A DNA stretch of 64,000 nucleotides from Mesorhizobium sp. LHD-90 (GTDB taxonomy: Bacteria > Pseudomonadota > Alphaproteobacteria > Rhizobiales > Rhizobiaceae): positions 62,001 to 126,000 of the forward strand of contig NZ_JAVFVV010000014.1 in assembly GCF_030929505.1 (NCBI RefSeq), given 5' to 3'. A model generated the notes under the pieces. It saw nothing but the letters and a program-made list of their open reading frames with translations, was not told where the DNA came from and did no database searches. Below, in pieces: positions 27,832-38,656 of the stretch. The translations under genes were made by a program, and so were the position numbers. Numbering within the stretch: the first letter of the stretch is position 1; each line of letters begins with the position of its first letter.

Positions 27832-27866
27832 TTGACTCTTAGCCAAGACGAGAACAAATGTAGAAC
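27832..27866 (+). promoter_or_regulatory. LexA box and probable promoter of imuA-imuB-dnaE2
   Basis: GAAC-N7-GAAC at 27852-27866 exactly fits the alphaproteobacterial LexA recognition pattern. A TTGACT at 27832-27837 can serve as -35 box, placing the LexA site over the spacer and -10 region. The imuA start is 32 bp further on. This indicates SOS induction of the mutasome cassette. Confidence 0.85.
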
Positions 27867-27898
27867 ATATCACAGGCTTTCCGCGTTTCAAGGGTCAG

Positions 27899-28657
27899 AT
27901 GAGTGTATCGGCGCCCCCTGCTGCCATTTCCGAGCTTCGAGACCGCATCGCGCGCCTCGAAGGCGGAAATACGCGCGTGCGTACAGTTTTGCCGTTCGGA
28001 GTGGCCGCGATCGACAGGGTACTGCCGGGAGGGGGATTGGTCTTTGGCGGTCTGCATGAGGTCGCGGGTGGTGGAAATGGCGCTGTCGATGGCGCGGCCG
28101 CGGCACTCTTTGCAGCGGGAATTGCCGCACGCACGGCGGGCAAGGTGCTGTGGTGCGTTACCCGGCCCGATCTGTTCGCGCCAGCGATCGAACAGGCCGG
28201 CCTTCCTCCGGGACGGGTAATCTATGTCGAAGCCGGCGACGAAAAATCCGTTCTCGCCTGTTTCGAAGAGGGTCTTCGCGGCGGTTTTGGCGCTGTCGTT
28301 GCCGAGATTGCCCGGCTTTCGATGACGGCCTCACGGCGGCTTCAGCTTGCCGCCGAAAGCTCCGGCGCCATCGGCATCGCCATTCGCCGCTGGCGTCGGC
28401 AGACGGAGGCAACGGATTTTGGGCAGCCAACCGCCGCCGAGACACGCTGGCGGGTGTCGGTCCTGCCGTCGACACCATTGCCCGTTCAGGGGATTGGACG
28501 GGCGCGCTGGCACGTTGAGCTGATCCGATGCCGGGCCGGAGAGAGTGCAGATTTTATAGTGGAGGCATGCGATGCCAAGGGTCGTATCGCTCTTCCTTCC
28601 GATGTGGCCGACAGACCGCTTCAGAAGGAAATCGGGCGACGCCGCGCCTCCGCCTGA
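27899..28657 (+). CDS. imuA: ImuA, RecA/SulA-like mutasome protein
   Basis: 252 residues with a RecA-like beginning (LPFGVAAIDRVLPGGGL, LHEVAG near 30-55) and a VLWCVTRPDLFAP strand that matches ImuA. ImuA works with ImuB and DnaE2 in damage-induced translesion synthesis; it has a degenerate RecA fold rather than a working recombinase. It is first in the cassette, behind the LexA box, and its 3' end overlaps imuB by 86 bp. The ribosome site (AAGGG) is weak. Confidence 0.93.
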   Translation: MSVSAPPAAISELRDRIARLEGGNTRVRTVLPFGVAAIDRVLPGGGLVFGGLHEVAGGGNGAVDGAAAALFAAGIAARTAGKVLWCVTRPDLFAPAIEQAGLPPGRVIYVEAGDEKSVLACFEEGLRGGFGAVVAEIARLSMTASRRLQLAAESSGAIGIAIRRWRRQTEATDFGQPTAAETRWRVSVLPSTPLPVQGIGRARWHVELIRCRAGESADFIVEACDAKGRIALPSDVADRPLQKEIGRRRASA

Positions 28658-30095
28658 GACGCCGCTCGTCCTTATTGGCCGTGATGGTCGTCGCCGTGTC
28701 GTGCTCGCCGCCGATGCGGCAGCGCACGCGGCCGGCCTGCGCATCCGCATGCCGGCCAGCAAGGCGCAGGCGCTCGTTCCGGGCCTGATCGTTCATGACG
28801 GAGAACCGGAAGCAGATGTCGACGCGCTCGAGCGGTTGGCGCTGTGGGCATTGCGCCGCTATGCGCCGATCGCCGCCGCCGATCCGCCGGATGGCATCGT
28901 CATCGATACGACCGGCGCCGATCATCTTCATGGCGGCGAGGCGGCAATGCTTGGCGAGATGGTGCAACGGCTCGCCGCTGCCCGCATCACGGCCCGGGCG
29001 GCGGTCGCCGATAGCTGGGGGGCTGCGCATGCGCTGGCGCGCTTCGGCGCGCGAACGACCATCGTCGTCCCCTCCATCGAGACGGCGCAGGCAATTCGGC
29101 CTTTGCCGATCGCTGCACTTCGTCTTCCCGCCAGCACGATCGACAGCCTGAGGCGACTCGGCTTCGAGACAATTGCGGACCTAGCCGGCACATCGCGCGC
29201 ATCGCTCGCCTTGCGTTTTGGACCGGAGGCCGGCCGACGCCTCGACCAGGCGTTCGGACGTGTAAGCGAACCGATCGAGCCGATCCGGCCGGAGGAGATC
29301 GTCGAGGTGCGCCGCAATTTTGCCGAACCGATCGGCGCACCAGAGACGATCGCCCGCTATACAGGCAAGCTTGTGGCGGAACTCTGCATTGAACTTGAGA
29401 CGCGGGGGCTTGGCGCGCGCCGGCTCGACCTCCTGTTCTTCCGCGTCGACAATCGCATCGAGGCGATCCGTGTCGGCACAGCAACGCCAGTGCGCGATCC
29501 AAAGCGTTTGACCCGGCTTCTCACCGACAAGATCGAGACGATCGATCCGGGGTTCGGCATCGAACGGATGCGGCTTGCTGCGACCGTTGCCGAGCCGCTG
29601 CCGGCCAAGCAGATGATTTCCTCGCTCGCCGAGGCGCCCGAACACGATGTGTCGGATGTGATCGACACCCTCGCCAACCGTGTTGGTGAGGACCGGCTCT
29701 ATCGCTTCGCCCCGGTGCAGAGCGACGTTCCCGAGCGGTCGGTTCAACGCATTGCGCCGATGGCGCCCGATACCGGCGAGGGCTGGCCAGGCCATTGGCC
29801 GCGGCCGTCGCGGCTGCTGCCGCGGCCCGAGCCGATCGAGACGGTAGCACTTCTTCCCGACCATCCGCCCGTGACCTTCACTTGGCGCGGCGTTCGCCGG
29901 CGGGTGAAGCGAGCAGACGGGCCGGAGCGCGTCTTCGGGGAATGGTGGAAACGCGACGCCGAGCTCGCGGCGGTGCGCGACTATTTCCAGGTCGAGGACG
30001 AGAACGGCGAACGTTACTGGGTCTTCCGTGCCGGCGACGGCGAGGATGCGGCGACCGGATCGCACAAATGGTTCATGCACGGGATCTTCGGATGA
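28572..30095 (+). CDS. imuB: ImuB, inactive Y-family polymerase of the mutasome
   Basis: 507 residues. The Y-family fold is visible ([13 protein letters not shown], then the TTGADHL palm strand and the [20 protein letters not shown] HhH-like thumb), but the N-terminal DxD of active DinB is replaced by [11 protein letters not shown], as known for ImuB. Its role is to link DnaE2 to the beta clamp and ImuA. The start overlaps imuA; the stop overlaps the dnaE2 start in ATGA, implying coupled translation. The C-terminus ends with a Trp/Arg-rich beta region ([11 protein letters not shown]). Confidence 0.93.
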   Translation: MPRVVSLFLPMWPTDRFRRKSGDAAPPPETPLVLIGRDGRRRVVLAADAAAHAAGLRIRMPASKAQALVPGLIVHDGEPEADVDALERLALWALRRYAPIAAADPPDGIVIDTTGADHLHGGEAAMLGEMVQRLAAARITARAAVADSWGAAHALARFGARTTIVVPSIETAQAIRPLPIAALRLPASTIDSLRRLGFETIADLAGTSRASLALRFGPEAGRRLDQAFGRVSEPIEPIRPEEIVEVRRNFAEPIGAPETIARYTGKLVAELCIELETRGLGARRLDLLFFRVDNRIEAIRVGTATPVRDPKRLTRLLTDKIETIDPGFGIERMRLAATVAEPLPAKQMISSLAEAPEHDVSDVIDTLANRVGEDRLYRFAPVQSDVPERSVQRIAPMAPDTGEGWPGHWPRPSRLLPRPEPIETVALLPDHPPVTFTWRGVRRRVKRADGPERVFGEWWKRDAELAAVRDYFQVEDENGERYWVFRAGDGEDAATGSHKWFMHGIFG

Positions 30096-33000
30096 CTGTC
30101 GGAACCCGATACGCCGAGTTGCAGGTGACCTCGCATTTCTCGTTTCTGCGGGGCGCATCGTCCTGCGAGGAGCTGTTTGCGCAGGCCGCACAGCTCGGCA
30201 TTGAAGCGCTGGCAGTCGTCGATCGCAATTCGCTTGCCGGTATTGTGCGTGCACATGAAGCGGCAAAGACGACAGGCGTCCGGTTGATTGTCGGTTGCCG
30301 TCTCGATCTCGCCGACGGCATGTCGATGCTGGTCTATCCGACCAACCGACCGGCCTACTCGCGCCTCTGCCGTCTGCTGTCGCTCGGCAAGGGCAGGGCC
30401 GGCAAGGCGAAGTGTCGTCTCGAATGGGATGATGTCGTCGCCTATGGCGAGGGATTGATCGCGGTGCTGGTGCCGGACGAAGCCGATGACCTCTGTGCCG
30501 TTCGTCTGCGGCGGCTGCGCGAGGCCTTCGGCAATCGCGCCTATCTGGCGCTTACCTTGCGCAGGCGCCCGAACGACCAACTCCGGCTCTACGAGCTGGC
30601 GAACCTGGCGGCAGCGATGCACGTGCCCCCCGTCGTCACCAATGACGTGCTGTTCCACGAACCCGCCCGCCGCATGATGCAGGATGTCGTCACCTGCATT
30701 CGCCACAACGTCACCATCGACGATGCTGGATTCCGGCGCGAACGCCATGCCGATCGCTATCTCAAACCTGGCGACGAGATGGCGCGGCTGTTCAGCAGCC
30801 ATCCCGAGGCCCTGGCGTGCGCGATCGAAATCGCCGACCACTGCCGTTTCTCAATGGACGAGCTCGCCTACCAATACCCACAGGAAAAGACCATGCCGGG
30901 CCTCACAGCCCAGCAGGCACTCGAAAAGCTTACCTGGGAAGGTGCCGCCCAACGCTATCCCGAGGGCGTGCCCGACAAGGTGGTCAAAATCCTGAAACAT
31001 GAACTGCGGCTGATCGAGACGCTCGAATACGCGCCGTACTTTCTGACGGTGAACTCGATCGTGCGTTTCGCTCGCAGCCGTGACATTCTTTGCCAGGGCC
31101 GCGGCTCGGCCGCCAATTCGGCCGTCTGCTATGTGCTCGGCATCACCTCCATCGACCCCGAACGCAACAACCTCTTGTTCGAGCGCTTCGTTTCGCAGGA
31201 GCGGCGCGAGCCGCCTGACATCGATGTCGACTTCGAGCATGAACGGCGCGAGATCGTCATGCAGTGGGTCTATGAAACCTACGGGCGTGACCACGCAGCC
31301 CTATGTTCGACCGTTATTCGTTATCGAACCAAGGGCGCCGTCCGCGATGTCGGCAAGGCGCTCGGCCTGCCCGAGGACATGACCAAACTTCTGTCCTCGC
31401 AGGTCTGGGGCCATGGCGAGGCAGTCGATGAGCAGCGCGCCCGAGAACTCAACCTCAATCTCGGCGATCGCCGGCTGCGCCTGACCCTCGAACTCGCCGC
31501 GCAACTTGCCGGGACACCACGCCATCTCTCCCAGCATCCGGGCGGCTTTGTCCTGACGCACGATCGCCTCGACGATCTTGTGCCGATCGAGCCGGCGGCG
31601 ATGAAGGATCGCCAGGTGGTGGAATGGGACAAGGATGATATCGACGCCCTCAAATTCATGAAGGTGGATGTGCTGGCGCTTGGCATGCTCACCTGCATGA
31701 AGCGGTCCTTCGATCTTCTGTCCGAGCACAAGGGCGTGACGCTCGACCTGGCGACGATCCCGCCAGAGGATCCGCGCACCTATGCGATGATCAGGAAGGC
31801 CGATACACTCGGCGTCTTCCAGATCGAATCCCGCGCGCAGATGTCGATGCTGCCGCGCATGAAGCCCAGGACATTTTACGACCTGGTCATCGAGGTCGCG
31901 ATCGTCCGGCCCGGACCGATCCAGGGCGACATGGTTCATCCCTACCTTCGCCGGCGCGACGGCAAGGAAGAGGTGACGTTTCCGACACCGGAGCTTGAGC
32001 GCGTTTTGGGCAAGACACTCGGCGTGCCGCTGTTTCAGGAGCAGGCAATGCAGGTCTCCATGGTCTGCGCCGGCTTTTCCGCCGGCGAGGCCGACCAGCT
32101 GCGGCGCGCCATGGCCACCTTCAAGCACACCGGCGGCGTCTCGAAGTTCCGCGACAAGCTGGTCAACGGCATGATCGCCAACGGCTACAGCTCAGAGTTT
32201 GCCGAAAAGACGTTTTCGCAACTGGAAGGCTTCGGCAGCTACGGCTTTCCCGAAAGCCACGCCGCCTCCTTCGCGCTGATCGCCTACGCCTCCTCCTGGA
32301 TGAAGTGCTGGCATCCGGACGTGTTTTGCGCAGCGCTGCTCAATTCGCAGCCGATGGGCTTTTATCTGCCGGCCCAGATCGTGCGCGACGCCCGCGATCA
32401 TGGCGTCGAGGTGCGCCCCGTCTGCGTCAATGCCAGTCGCTGGGATTGCACGCTCGAGCCGACCGATACCGAAGATCGCTTCGCTGTCCGCCTCGGTCTG
32501 CGTTTGGTGAAGGGTCTCGCCAACGACGATGCCGCCGCGATCGTTACGGCGCGGGCCGATCAGCCCTTCACCTCCATCGACGATCTCTGGCGCCGCGCCG
32601 GCGTGCCGGTGACGGCGCTCGTCCAGCTTGCCGAGGCCGATGCGTTTCTGCCGGATCTGAACCTTGCCCGCCGCGATGCGCTCTGGGCGATCAAGGCGCT
32701 TCGCGATGAACCTTTGCCCTTGTTTGCAGCCGCGACCTCCCGTGAACAGCAGATTGTGCCTGAGATGCACGAGCCTGTGGTGGCGCTCAAGCCGATGACC
32801 GCCGGAGGCGAGGTCGTCGAGGATTACGGCCATGTCGGTCTGACCTTGCGCAGCCATCCCGTGTCGTTTTTGCGTGCGGACCTTCGCCGGCGTCGCATCG
32901 TGACCTGTCAGGAGGCCATGCAGGCGCGGGACAGAAGCTGGCTCGAGGCGGCCGGCCTGGTGCTGGTGCGGCAACGGCCGGGCTCGGCCAAGGGCGTCAT

Positions 33001-33352
33001 GTTCCTCACCATGGAAGATGAGACCGGCGCTGCAAACGTCGTTGTCTGGGTCAAAGTGTTCGAGAAGTTCCGTCGCGTGCTCCTCTCCTCCGCCATGCTG
33101 GGCGTCCGCGGCCGCATCCAGCGCGAGGGTGAGGTAGTACATCTCGTTGCCCACGAGTTGACCGATCTGTCGGCGGAACTGGCCAGCGTCGGAAACCGCG
33201 AGGCGCCGTTTCCGTTGCCGCACGGGCGCGGCGACGAGGCTCATCACGGCGGATCGGGGATCGACCGCCGCGGAATGCCGAAAGCGCGCGATATCGTCGA
33301 TCCCTACGAGCACATTGACCGGATCAAGGTGAAGACGCGCGATTTCCGGTAG
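30092..33352 (+). CDS. dnaE2: DnaE2, error-prone C-family DNA polymerase
   Basis: 1086 residues. The N-terminal PHP domain begins [18 protein letters not shown]. The polymerase core has [14 protein letters not shown] and the catalytic [12 protein letters not shown] near residues 370-382; a C-terminal OB-fold ([12 protein letters not shown]) follows. The start at 30092 is fixed by the ATGA overlap with imuB; the frame is open further upstream but inside imuB. DnaE2 does SOS-induced translesion synthesis with ImuA and ImuB. It lacks the extra C-terminal tail of the replicative DnaE1. Confidence 0.95.
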   Translation: MTVGTRYAELQVTSHFSFLRGASSCEELFAQAAQLGIEALAVVDRNSLAGIVRAHEAAKTTGVRLIVGCRLDLADGMSMLVYPTNRPAYSRLCRLLSLGKGRAGKAKCRLEWDDVVAYGEGLIAVLVPDEADDLCAVRLRRLREAFGNRAYLALTLRRRPNDQLRLYELANLAAAMHVPPVVTNDVLFHEPARRMMQDVVTCIRHNVTIDDAGFRRERHADRYLKPGDEMARLFSSHPEALACAIEIADHCRFSMDELAYQYPQEKTMPGLTAQQALEKLTWEGAAQRYPEGVPDKVVKILKHELRLIETLEYAPYFLTVNSIVRFARSRDILCQGRGSAANSAVCYVLGITSIDPERNNLLFERFVSQERREPPDIDVDFEHERREIVMQWVYETYGRDHAALCSTVIRYRTKGAVRDVGKALGLPEDMTKLLSSQVWGHGEAVDEQRARELNLNLGDRRLRLTLELAAQLAGTPRHLSQHPGGFVLTHDRLDDLVPIEPAAMKDRQVVEWDKDDIDALKFMKVDVLALGMLTCMKRSFDLLSEHKGVTLDLATIPPEDPRTYAMIRKADTLGVFQIESRAQMSMLPRMKPRTFYDLVIEVAIVRPGPIQGDMVHPYLRRRDGKEEVTFPTPELERVLGKTLGVPLFQEQAMQVSMVCAGFSAGEADQLRRAMATFKHTGGVSKFRDKLVNGMIANGYSSEFAEKTFSQLEGFGSYGFPESHAASFALIAYASSWMKCWHPDVFCAALLNSQPMGFYLPAQIVRDARDHGVEVRPVCVNASRWDCTLEPTDTEDRFAVRLGLRLVKGLANDDAAAIVTARADQPFTSIDDLWRRAGVPVTALVQLAEADAFLPDLNLARRDALWAIKALRDEPLPLFAAATSREQQIVPEMHEPVVALKPMTAGGEVVEDYGHVGLTLRSHPVSFLRADLRRRRIVTCQEAMQARDRSWLEAAGLVLVRQRPGSAKGVMFLTMEDETGAANVVVWVKVFEKFRRVLLSSAMLGVRGRIQREGEVVHLVAHELTDLSAELASVGNREAPFPLPHGRGDEAHHGGSGIDRRGMPKARDIVDPYEHIDRIKVKTRDFR

Positions 33353-33357
33353 CAAGA

Positions 33358-33537
33358 ATGGTCACGACCGCCACTATCCTCCATGCCGATCTCGACGCTT
33401 TCTACGCTTTGGTCGAGCAACTGCTGAACCCGTCCCTGCGCGGCAAGCCGATCGCCGTTGGCGGCGGTGTGGTGCTTGCTGCCTCCTACGAGGCCAAGGC
33501 ATTCGGCGTTCGCGGTGGCATGCCGGGGCGGCGGGCG
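33358..33537 (+). pseudogene. dinB: Truncated dinB (DNA polymerase IV), N-terminal 60 codons only
   Basis: Five bases after dnaE2 a frame begins [17 protein letters not shown] with the intact DLD metal motif and continues through [20 protein letters not shown], all typical of DinB. Similarity stops at about 33537 after GRRA; the frame then reads unrelated sequence to a stop at 33607-33609. The remaining 290 or so residues are absent from the window. The break is the left junction of a foreign segment carrying the UvrD-like helicase. An active polymerase cannot be made. Confidence 0.88.
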
Positions 33538-33643
33538 TGTGCCCTATTATCGTCTCTTGCCAGTTTCACGCTTGCCTTTAGCGTTGAAGTTGCCCTTCTG
33601 CGGCGATAGTCGAGAAGCACGGCTGGGATATATTGGGGTGGAA

Positions 33644-36210
33644 ATGTTCGAGTTGTTTCTTTTGGTCATGGCGATTGCGATTGGGCATTCGGTCTTGACC
33701 AAATTGGGGCTGATCAAGGACAGCGCTAAAACCCCTCCTGCGACCAGCAAACCGACGGCTCTTCAGACTCTCAGCAAGGACGATTATCATCAGCGTCTTC
33801 GTGATTGGCGTGCAAAATGGCAGCCGCTCGTCGATCGCACGAAGTGGATACCTTCGGGGACAGCCGAGAGAATTCTTGAGCAGTTCCCAGCCCCGAGCAG
33901 AGCGACCGATTTTGGCATCAATAAACTGTTGAATAGAAATCCGGCGCTTGAGGAGTTGAAATCGGACTTCACAAACCACAACGACGTGTTTCGGATCCTG
34001 CAGAAAGGACTGCTGAAACCCTTATTCGATTCCGTTGAAAAGAATCCGCTGACAGACGAGCAGATCAACGCCTGCATCTGCATGGATAACAGCGTGCAGA
34101 TCGTTGCGGCAGCCGGATCAGGGAAGACGTCGACGATGGTTGCGAAGGCAGGCTACGCCTTACATCAGAAATTGGTCAAAGGAAGCCAGGTTGTTATGCT
34201 CGCATTCAACACTGATGCAGCGCAGGAACTTAGGGATCGGGTCAAAGCACGTCTCGCTGATTTCGAAGACGTGGGCGATATCACCATTAAGACCTTTAGC
34301 GCTTTCGGCCTGCATGTGATCGCAACAGCGAGCGGTGAGAAGCCCTCGCTGGCTCCCTGGCTCGATCAGTCGGGTCAAGATGTCGAGATGATCGGCAAGA
34401 TCATCAAAGACCTGTCCGACCGAGACCAAAGTTTCACATCGACTGGAACATTTTCCGTCTCGTTTATGGTCGCGATATCGGTCAGCGGGGTGCCCCATCG
34501 GAGCCTGATGCCTACGACAATGGTCGCCGTGGTCACCGAACCGCCAATGGCGACATCGTAAAAAGCAAAGAAGAGCGGCTGATCGCGGACTGGCTATTTT
34601 ACCACCATGTCCCGTACGAGTACGAACGCGTTTACGAGCACAAAACGGCGACCGAAACGCATCGACAATATCAACCCGACTTCTATTACCCCGACATCCA
34701 ACTTTACCATGAGCATTTCGCTTTCGGGGCGGACGGGAAGGCTCCGGAGCACTTCGGCGGCGATTATGTCGAAGGCGCGAAATGGAAGAGGTCTCTGCAT
34801 GCGGAAATGGGCACACCGCTCTTCGAGACCACTTCGCACCAGATTTCGACGGGAGCTGCGCTATCAAAACTGGAAGCCGAGCTAAGGAAGCGCGGGCAGA
34901 CAATTCGCTTCGATCCAGATCGCAAAGCCGAGGGTCTCCAGCCGATCAGCAATCGGGAACTGGCCAATACGGTTCGGATATTTCAACAGCATGTGAAGAG
35001 CAATGGTCTCACGCCGACACAAATGAAAGAGGCGACCGCGAAACAGTTAAATGATGGACACGCTGCTCGCATCCTGCTGTTCGTAAAGCTGTTCTACCAA
35101 ATATCCGAGGAGTGGGAACGGAGACTGAGAGAAGGAGGCTGGATCGACTTTGAGGATATGCTCATTCAAGCCGGACAGCATATCGAAGCCGGGACATATC
35201 AGAGCCCCTACAAAATGGTTCTAGCTGACGAATTCCAGGATTCCTCCCGCGCCCGAATTCGCCTGTTGAAAGCATTGTCCGACGAGAAGAACGGCCAGGT
35301 TCACTTGTGTGTCGTCGGAGACGATTGGCAGGGCATCAACAGGTTCGCTGGTGCGGACATATCTGTGATGACTGAGTTTGAGAAAATCTTCCCCTATGCA
35401 TCCCGGCTGACATTGGGAACCACATTCCGGTGTCCGCAATCCCTCTGCGACATCTCCAGTACGTTTATCCAGGCGAACCCTGTCCAGATCAGAAAGACAG
35501 TCAGAACCACGAGCACCTATTCGAATGCGTCCGTCCTGGCATTCGGCTTCAAAGACGTGGCCAATGCTCAGGGGCATTTGAGAGAACAGTTCGACCTCAT
35601 GCGCCGCTATATCGAGGAAGGGAGGCTCAAGCCCAATAGCGGGGATCGGATCACAGTCCTGCTGCTTGGACGCTATCGCAGCGACGCCCCGAGCCAATTG
35701 AAGTCGTGGCAACGAAGGTTCGGCGATGTCCTCGATATCTCTTTCAAAACGATCCATTCATCCAAGGGGCTCGAGGCAGACTACGTGATGCTGTTGAACG
35801 TAGTCGAAGGCTTCCGTGGCTTCCCAAGCCAAATTGAAGACGACCCGGTCTTACAGATTCCGATGCCTGCGTCGGACCCGTACCCCATGGCCGAAGAACG
35901 ACGCCTTTTCTATGTGGGGCTGACCCGCGCCAAAAGGCAGGTTCGAATTTATACGAGCTTGGCGAACCCGTCGCGTTTCGTCACCGAACTCGTCGCGAAA
36001 GGTGGTCTGAAGATCGAAGCCGTTGACGGGGAGCTGCAGGAACCGTGTCCGAGATGCAAAATCGGAGTTCTCAGACTTCAAACCAGCAAGTATGGCGAGT
36101 TCGAGAGCTGCAGCAGGTGGCAGAGTTGCGATTTCAAACGGAATGTCACCAACGCTGACAAGGCTACCACAGGTCATTGGCTGCAGAACGAGAACCGCTC
36201 GATCTTGTAG
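33644..36210 (+). pseudogene. UvrD/HelD-like helicase with nuclease-like insert, split by a frameshift
   Basis: The first frame runs from MFELFLLVMAIAIG (a hydrophobic N-terminus) through Walker A AAAGSGKT to about 34428. The downstream frame then carries on without a gap: FHIDWNIFRLVYGRD, a Vsr/PD-(D/E)XK-like insert (SKEERLIADWLFY, YQPDFYYPDIQLYHEHF), DEFQD, TIHSSKGLEADYV and FYVGLTRAKRQ, ending in a four-Cys zinc-finger-like CPRC...C...C tail. Reading needs one extra base near 34425-34432, so one base is missing; no classic slippery site is visible. Intact, it would be about 855 residues. It may be a mutation or an assembly error. Start chosen after GGGGTGG. Confidence 0.85.
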
Positions 36211-36659
36211 GTTTCCGAAGAGATCTTCGTCAGGTTGCCTGATCCGACATCGTAGTAGGCACGGACGCAGGTGTCGTAATCACCTACGCTCGTGTCCATC
36301 CATTCCGCTTGCAGCAGCGTGCTGTCGATCCCGTATTTCATCTGGAGCTGATAGTTTTCCTCGCCGCCGAGCGGGAAGTCGACAACCCTGCCATCGCGGG
36401 CATCGATCAGGAACGCGAAGAAGCACGATGAGCCGCAGCCGATTTCGATCAGAGTGAAATGACCGCCGAAGTTCGGCCCGGCTTGCATGCCATTGTTGAT
36501 CCGCGTCCGAAAATGGGCGACCGACCCGGTCATTTTCGGGAGGACGGACTTACCCTTGAGGTAGATTTTCGTCGGGTAGTCAGCGAAATGCGGTTCGGCG
36601 GCCGCCGAAGTCGTCGCGAGGAAGGTGGCGGCCAACACCGCCGAAATCAGTTTCTTCAT
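36174..36659 (-). CDS. Secreted or periplasmic hypothetical protein
   Basis: 161 residues from MKKLISAVLAATFLATTSAAA, a clear Sec signal peptide with cleavage after AAA. The mature part has four cysteines (CGSSC, DTCVRAYYD, FCSQ end) that could form disulfides, and a FGGHFTLIEIGCG strand. I do not recognise a family by name. Its 3' end overlaps the UvrD-like gene by 37 bp on the opposite strand. Confidence 0.8.
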   Translation of the reverse strand: MKKLISAVLAATFLATTSAAAEPHFADYPTKIYLKGKSVLPKMTGSVAHFRTRINNGMQAGPNFGGHFTLIEIGCGSSCFFAFLIDARDGRVVDFPLGGEENYQLQMKYGIDSTLLQAEWMDTSVGDYDTCVRAYYDVGSGNLTKISSETYKIERFSFCSQ

Positions 36660-36866
36660 GTTGCCCCAGTCCACTGAAAGGACGGTGATGCCCCCGGGCT
36701 ATCCGCTGTGTCAACAATATCCCGGCTACCGGGCGAGCAGCTCTATCGTATACGGATTGACCACCCTGGGCGATGACATGAAGGCCCTGCTCGAGAATCT
36801 CTCCTGACAGCGAATAGCCATCCTGGGTGCTATCTTTTACATCAGGCACAGCATCAGGAGTTCTCG

Positions 36867-37223
36867 ATGTCCAGGATCAGCCGCCGCAAGATGCTAATCG
36901 GAAGCGCCGCCCTCTGCACGACTGTTGCCGGAACTGGCATCGCGAGAGAGCAGGAGCCATCCGGCGATATGTCGGCATTGATTGAAGCACACGAGGCTGC
37001 CTACGCGGCGTTCATGTCTTCGATCCGAAAACCAGATGACGATCGCAATGACCATGCTACACGCAGCCAGGCCGAAGAGAAGGCGCTGCTTGCCGTTTGC
37101 GGATATCCCACGGTCAGTGAAATCGATCGACGAACCAAGGCGACGTACCTGCTCGAGATCGAGACGAGGGGAGAACTCGATCTAAGGGAGCATATGCAGG
37201 CCGTTCTGCTCTCGATGATGTGA
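36867..37223 (+). CDS. Small exported protein with Tat-like leader
   Basis: 118 residues. The leader MSRISRRKMLIGSAALC has the twin Arg, a hydrophobic stretch and an Ala-rich exit (AGTGIA), suggesting Tat or Sec export. The mature part is helical and charged with no known motif. An AGGAG-like site (CATCAGGAG) precedes the start. The following 287 bp up to the SRAP fragment hold no gene I can support. Confidence 0.65.
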   Translation: MSRISRRKMLIGSAALCTTVAGTGIAREQEPSGDMSALIEAHEAAYAAFMSSIRKPDDDRNDHATRSQAEEKALLAVCGYPTVSEIDRRTKATYLLEIETRGELDLREHMQAVLLSMM

Positions 37224-37510
37224 GGGCACAAGTTCCCCAAAATGCTGACAGGGAGCCGAAGCTCCCTGTCAGGCGATCATTAGAATTTCGGCCGTCGACC
37301 ATGCCCGTATGAGGATCGTGGCTTGGTTTCGGCTCCTTCGGCCAGATGGTGTGACCGCACCTGGTCGGGTCGCCCCGGGATTACCCAGTCCCGCGCGAAA
37401 ACCGGCGGCGCCGGAAAGTGTCTCCATTTCATCATTGAGCTTGGTCGGTGCGTCACGCAGGAATGGAACATCTGCAGGAAGCGCGTCCCGGACCGTTATC
37501 TCCAAGATGC

Positions 37511-37875
37511 TCAGTCGCTTCCTTGTCGAACCGTCTCTTCGTTCAGCGAGCCGGCCGGAAGAGGCTTCAGCAGCTCGGACTCCGGTTTGGTTAGATTGAT
37601 CCATGCCGACCAGTCCACTGGTCGCAGCACGACAACCTGACGATTGTGGAAGGGCGCGATGTCCGGGCCGGGCTCCGTCGTCAGGATCGTGAAGGCCGAA
37701 GGATGATTCCCCTGGCCCTCGCGCCAGATGCCCGCAATAGCCATGAAGGGCGCTCCGTTGAGCGTGAAACGATGTTTCGTTTTTGGGTATTTCTTGCCGG
37801 TGAATTCGAAAAATCCCGATGCCGGAATGAGACAGCGGTTGCTGTTGGCGAAACTTCTTCCTTCCGACCGAAAAT
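37511..37875 (-). pseudogene. SRAP (YedK/HMCES-type) C-terminal fragment cut by Tn3
   Basis: Read on the minus strand from the transposon end: FRSEGRSFANSNRCLIPASG, then FFEF, HRFTLNGAPF, AIAGIWR and FTILTTEPGPDIAPFHNR, ending LKPLPAGSL. This matches the C-terminal two thirds of SRAP proteins, which cross-link abasic sites in single-stranded DNA. The N-terminus with the active Cys2 is missing, because the frame breaks exactly at the Tn3 left end at 37876. No second half appears at the other transposon end. Confidence 0.88.
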
Positions 37876-37923
37876 GGTGTCAGAACAAGAGCTGCTCGAA
37901 ATCATACGCTAAGGTCGAACGGA
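37876..37923 (+). repeat. Left terminal inverted repeat of the Tn3 element
   Basis: Starts GGTGTCAGAACAAG, continues CTGCTCGAAATCATACGCTA and ends AAGGTCGAACGGA. Against the right end it differs at three positions in about 45, including the third base (T instead of G). Confidence 0.9.
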
Positions 37924-38502
37924 ACGTGAACTGTCGTCTCTGACGCGCATGATGGTCTGTCGGCTGGTTTCGAACTTTCTGGCGAGAGCTGAAACGCTCA
38001 TGCCGCTGGCTAGCCCTTCAAGAACATCTTGCTTCCGCGTTTCGTTGAGCCGCGCTGGTCGGCCAAGGATTTTTCCTTCTGATTTTGCCCGTTTGAGGCC
38101 GGACTGCGTGCGTTCGATAAGCAGGTCACGTTCGAACTGTGCGACAGCGTTGATGACGTTCATCGTCATCTTGCCAGCGGAGCTTGCGAGATCGACACCG
38201 CCCAGAGCGAGGCAGTGAACCCGGACACCCAATTCCTCCAGTTTCCCTACCGTGGTGCTCACATCGATGGCGTCCCGACCAAGACGGTCGAGCTTTGTCA
38301 CGATCAGCACATCCCCGGACTCGAGCTTGTCCATGAGCCGGATGAAGCCGCGGCGCTGCGCAATGGCGACACTGCCGGAAATAGTTTCGGTGACGATGCG
38401 GCGTGGCTCGATGTGGAACCCGGCTGCCTGGATTTCCTGGATTTGGTTTTCAGTCGTTTGGCCGGTCGTGGAGACGCGGACGTAGGCAAATGTGCGTGGC
38501 AT
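37909..38502 (-). CDS. tnpR: Tn3 resolvase (serine recombinase)
   Basis: About 197 residues. The catalytic serine motif [14 protein letters not shown] lies near residue 10, KLDRLGRDA near 67 and the C-terminal helix-turn-helix ([15 protein letters not shown]) near 170-185. It resolves cointegrates at res. The start [11 protein letters not shown] is the usual family start; in-frame extension upstream would run through res and is unlikely. Transcribed away from tnpA, with its 3' end entering the left inverted repeat. Confidence 0.92.
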   Translation of the reverse strand: MPRTFAYVRVSTTGQTTENQIQEIQAAGFHIEPRRIVTETISGSVAIAQRRGFIRLMDKLESGDVLIVTKLDRLGRDAIDVSTTVGKLEELGVRVHCLALGGVDLASSAGKMTMNVINAVAQFERDLLIERTQSGLKRAKSEGKILGRPARLNETRKQDVLEGLASGMSVSALARKFETSRQTIMRVRDDSSRSVRP

Positions 38503-38656
38503 GGGCTCGATTCGTCCGAATAGGCTGTCCGAAATGTCGAAGATGTCCATAACTATGTCAAGGTAATTTGTGGACAGTGCGATTTCACCCTGTACGGAAC
38601 CGCTCGTTTTCGGACATGCCGGAGGCCATCGGCGCGATGTTGCATGGAGTAGAGAA
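38503..38656. promoter_or_regulatory. res region and divergent tnpR/tnpA promoters
   Basis: The 154-bp gap between the divergent genes holds several GTCCGAA-type half sites (GTCCGAATAG, GTCCGAAATGTCG, then CGGACATG), as expected for resolvase subsites. The individual subsites cannot be delimited with confidence by eye. Confidence 0.65.

Noticed and set aside
32192-33355. 387-codon minus-strand frame over dnaE2
   Set aside because: Shadow of dnaE2; His/Arg-rich antisense composition.
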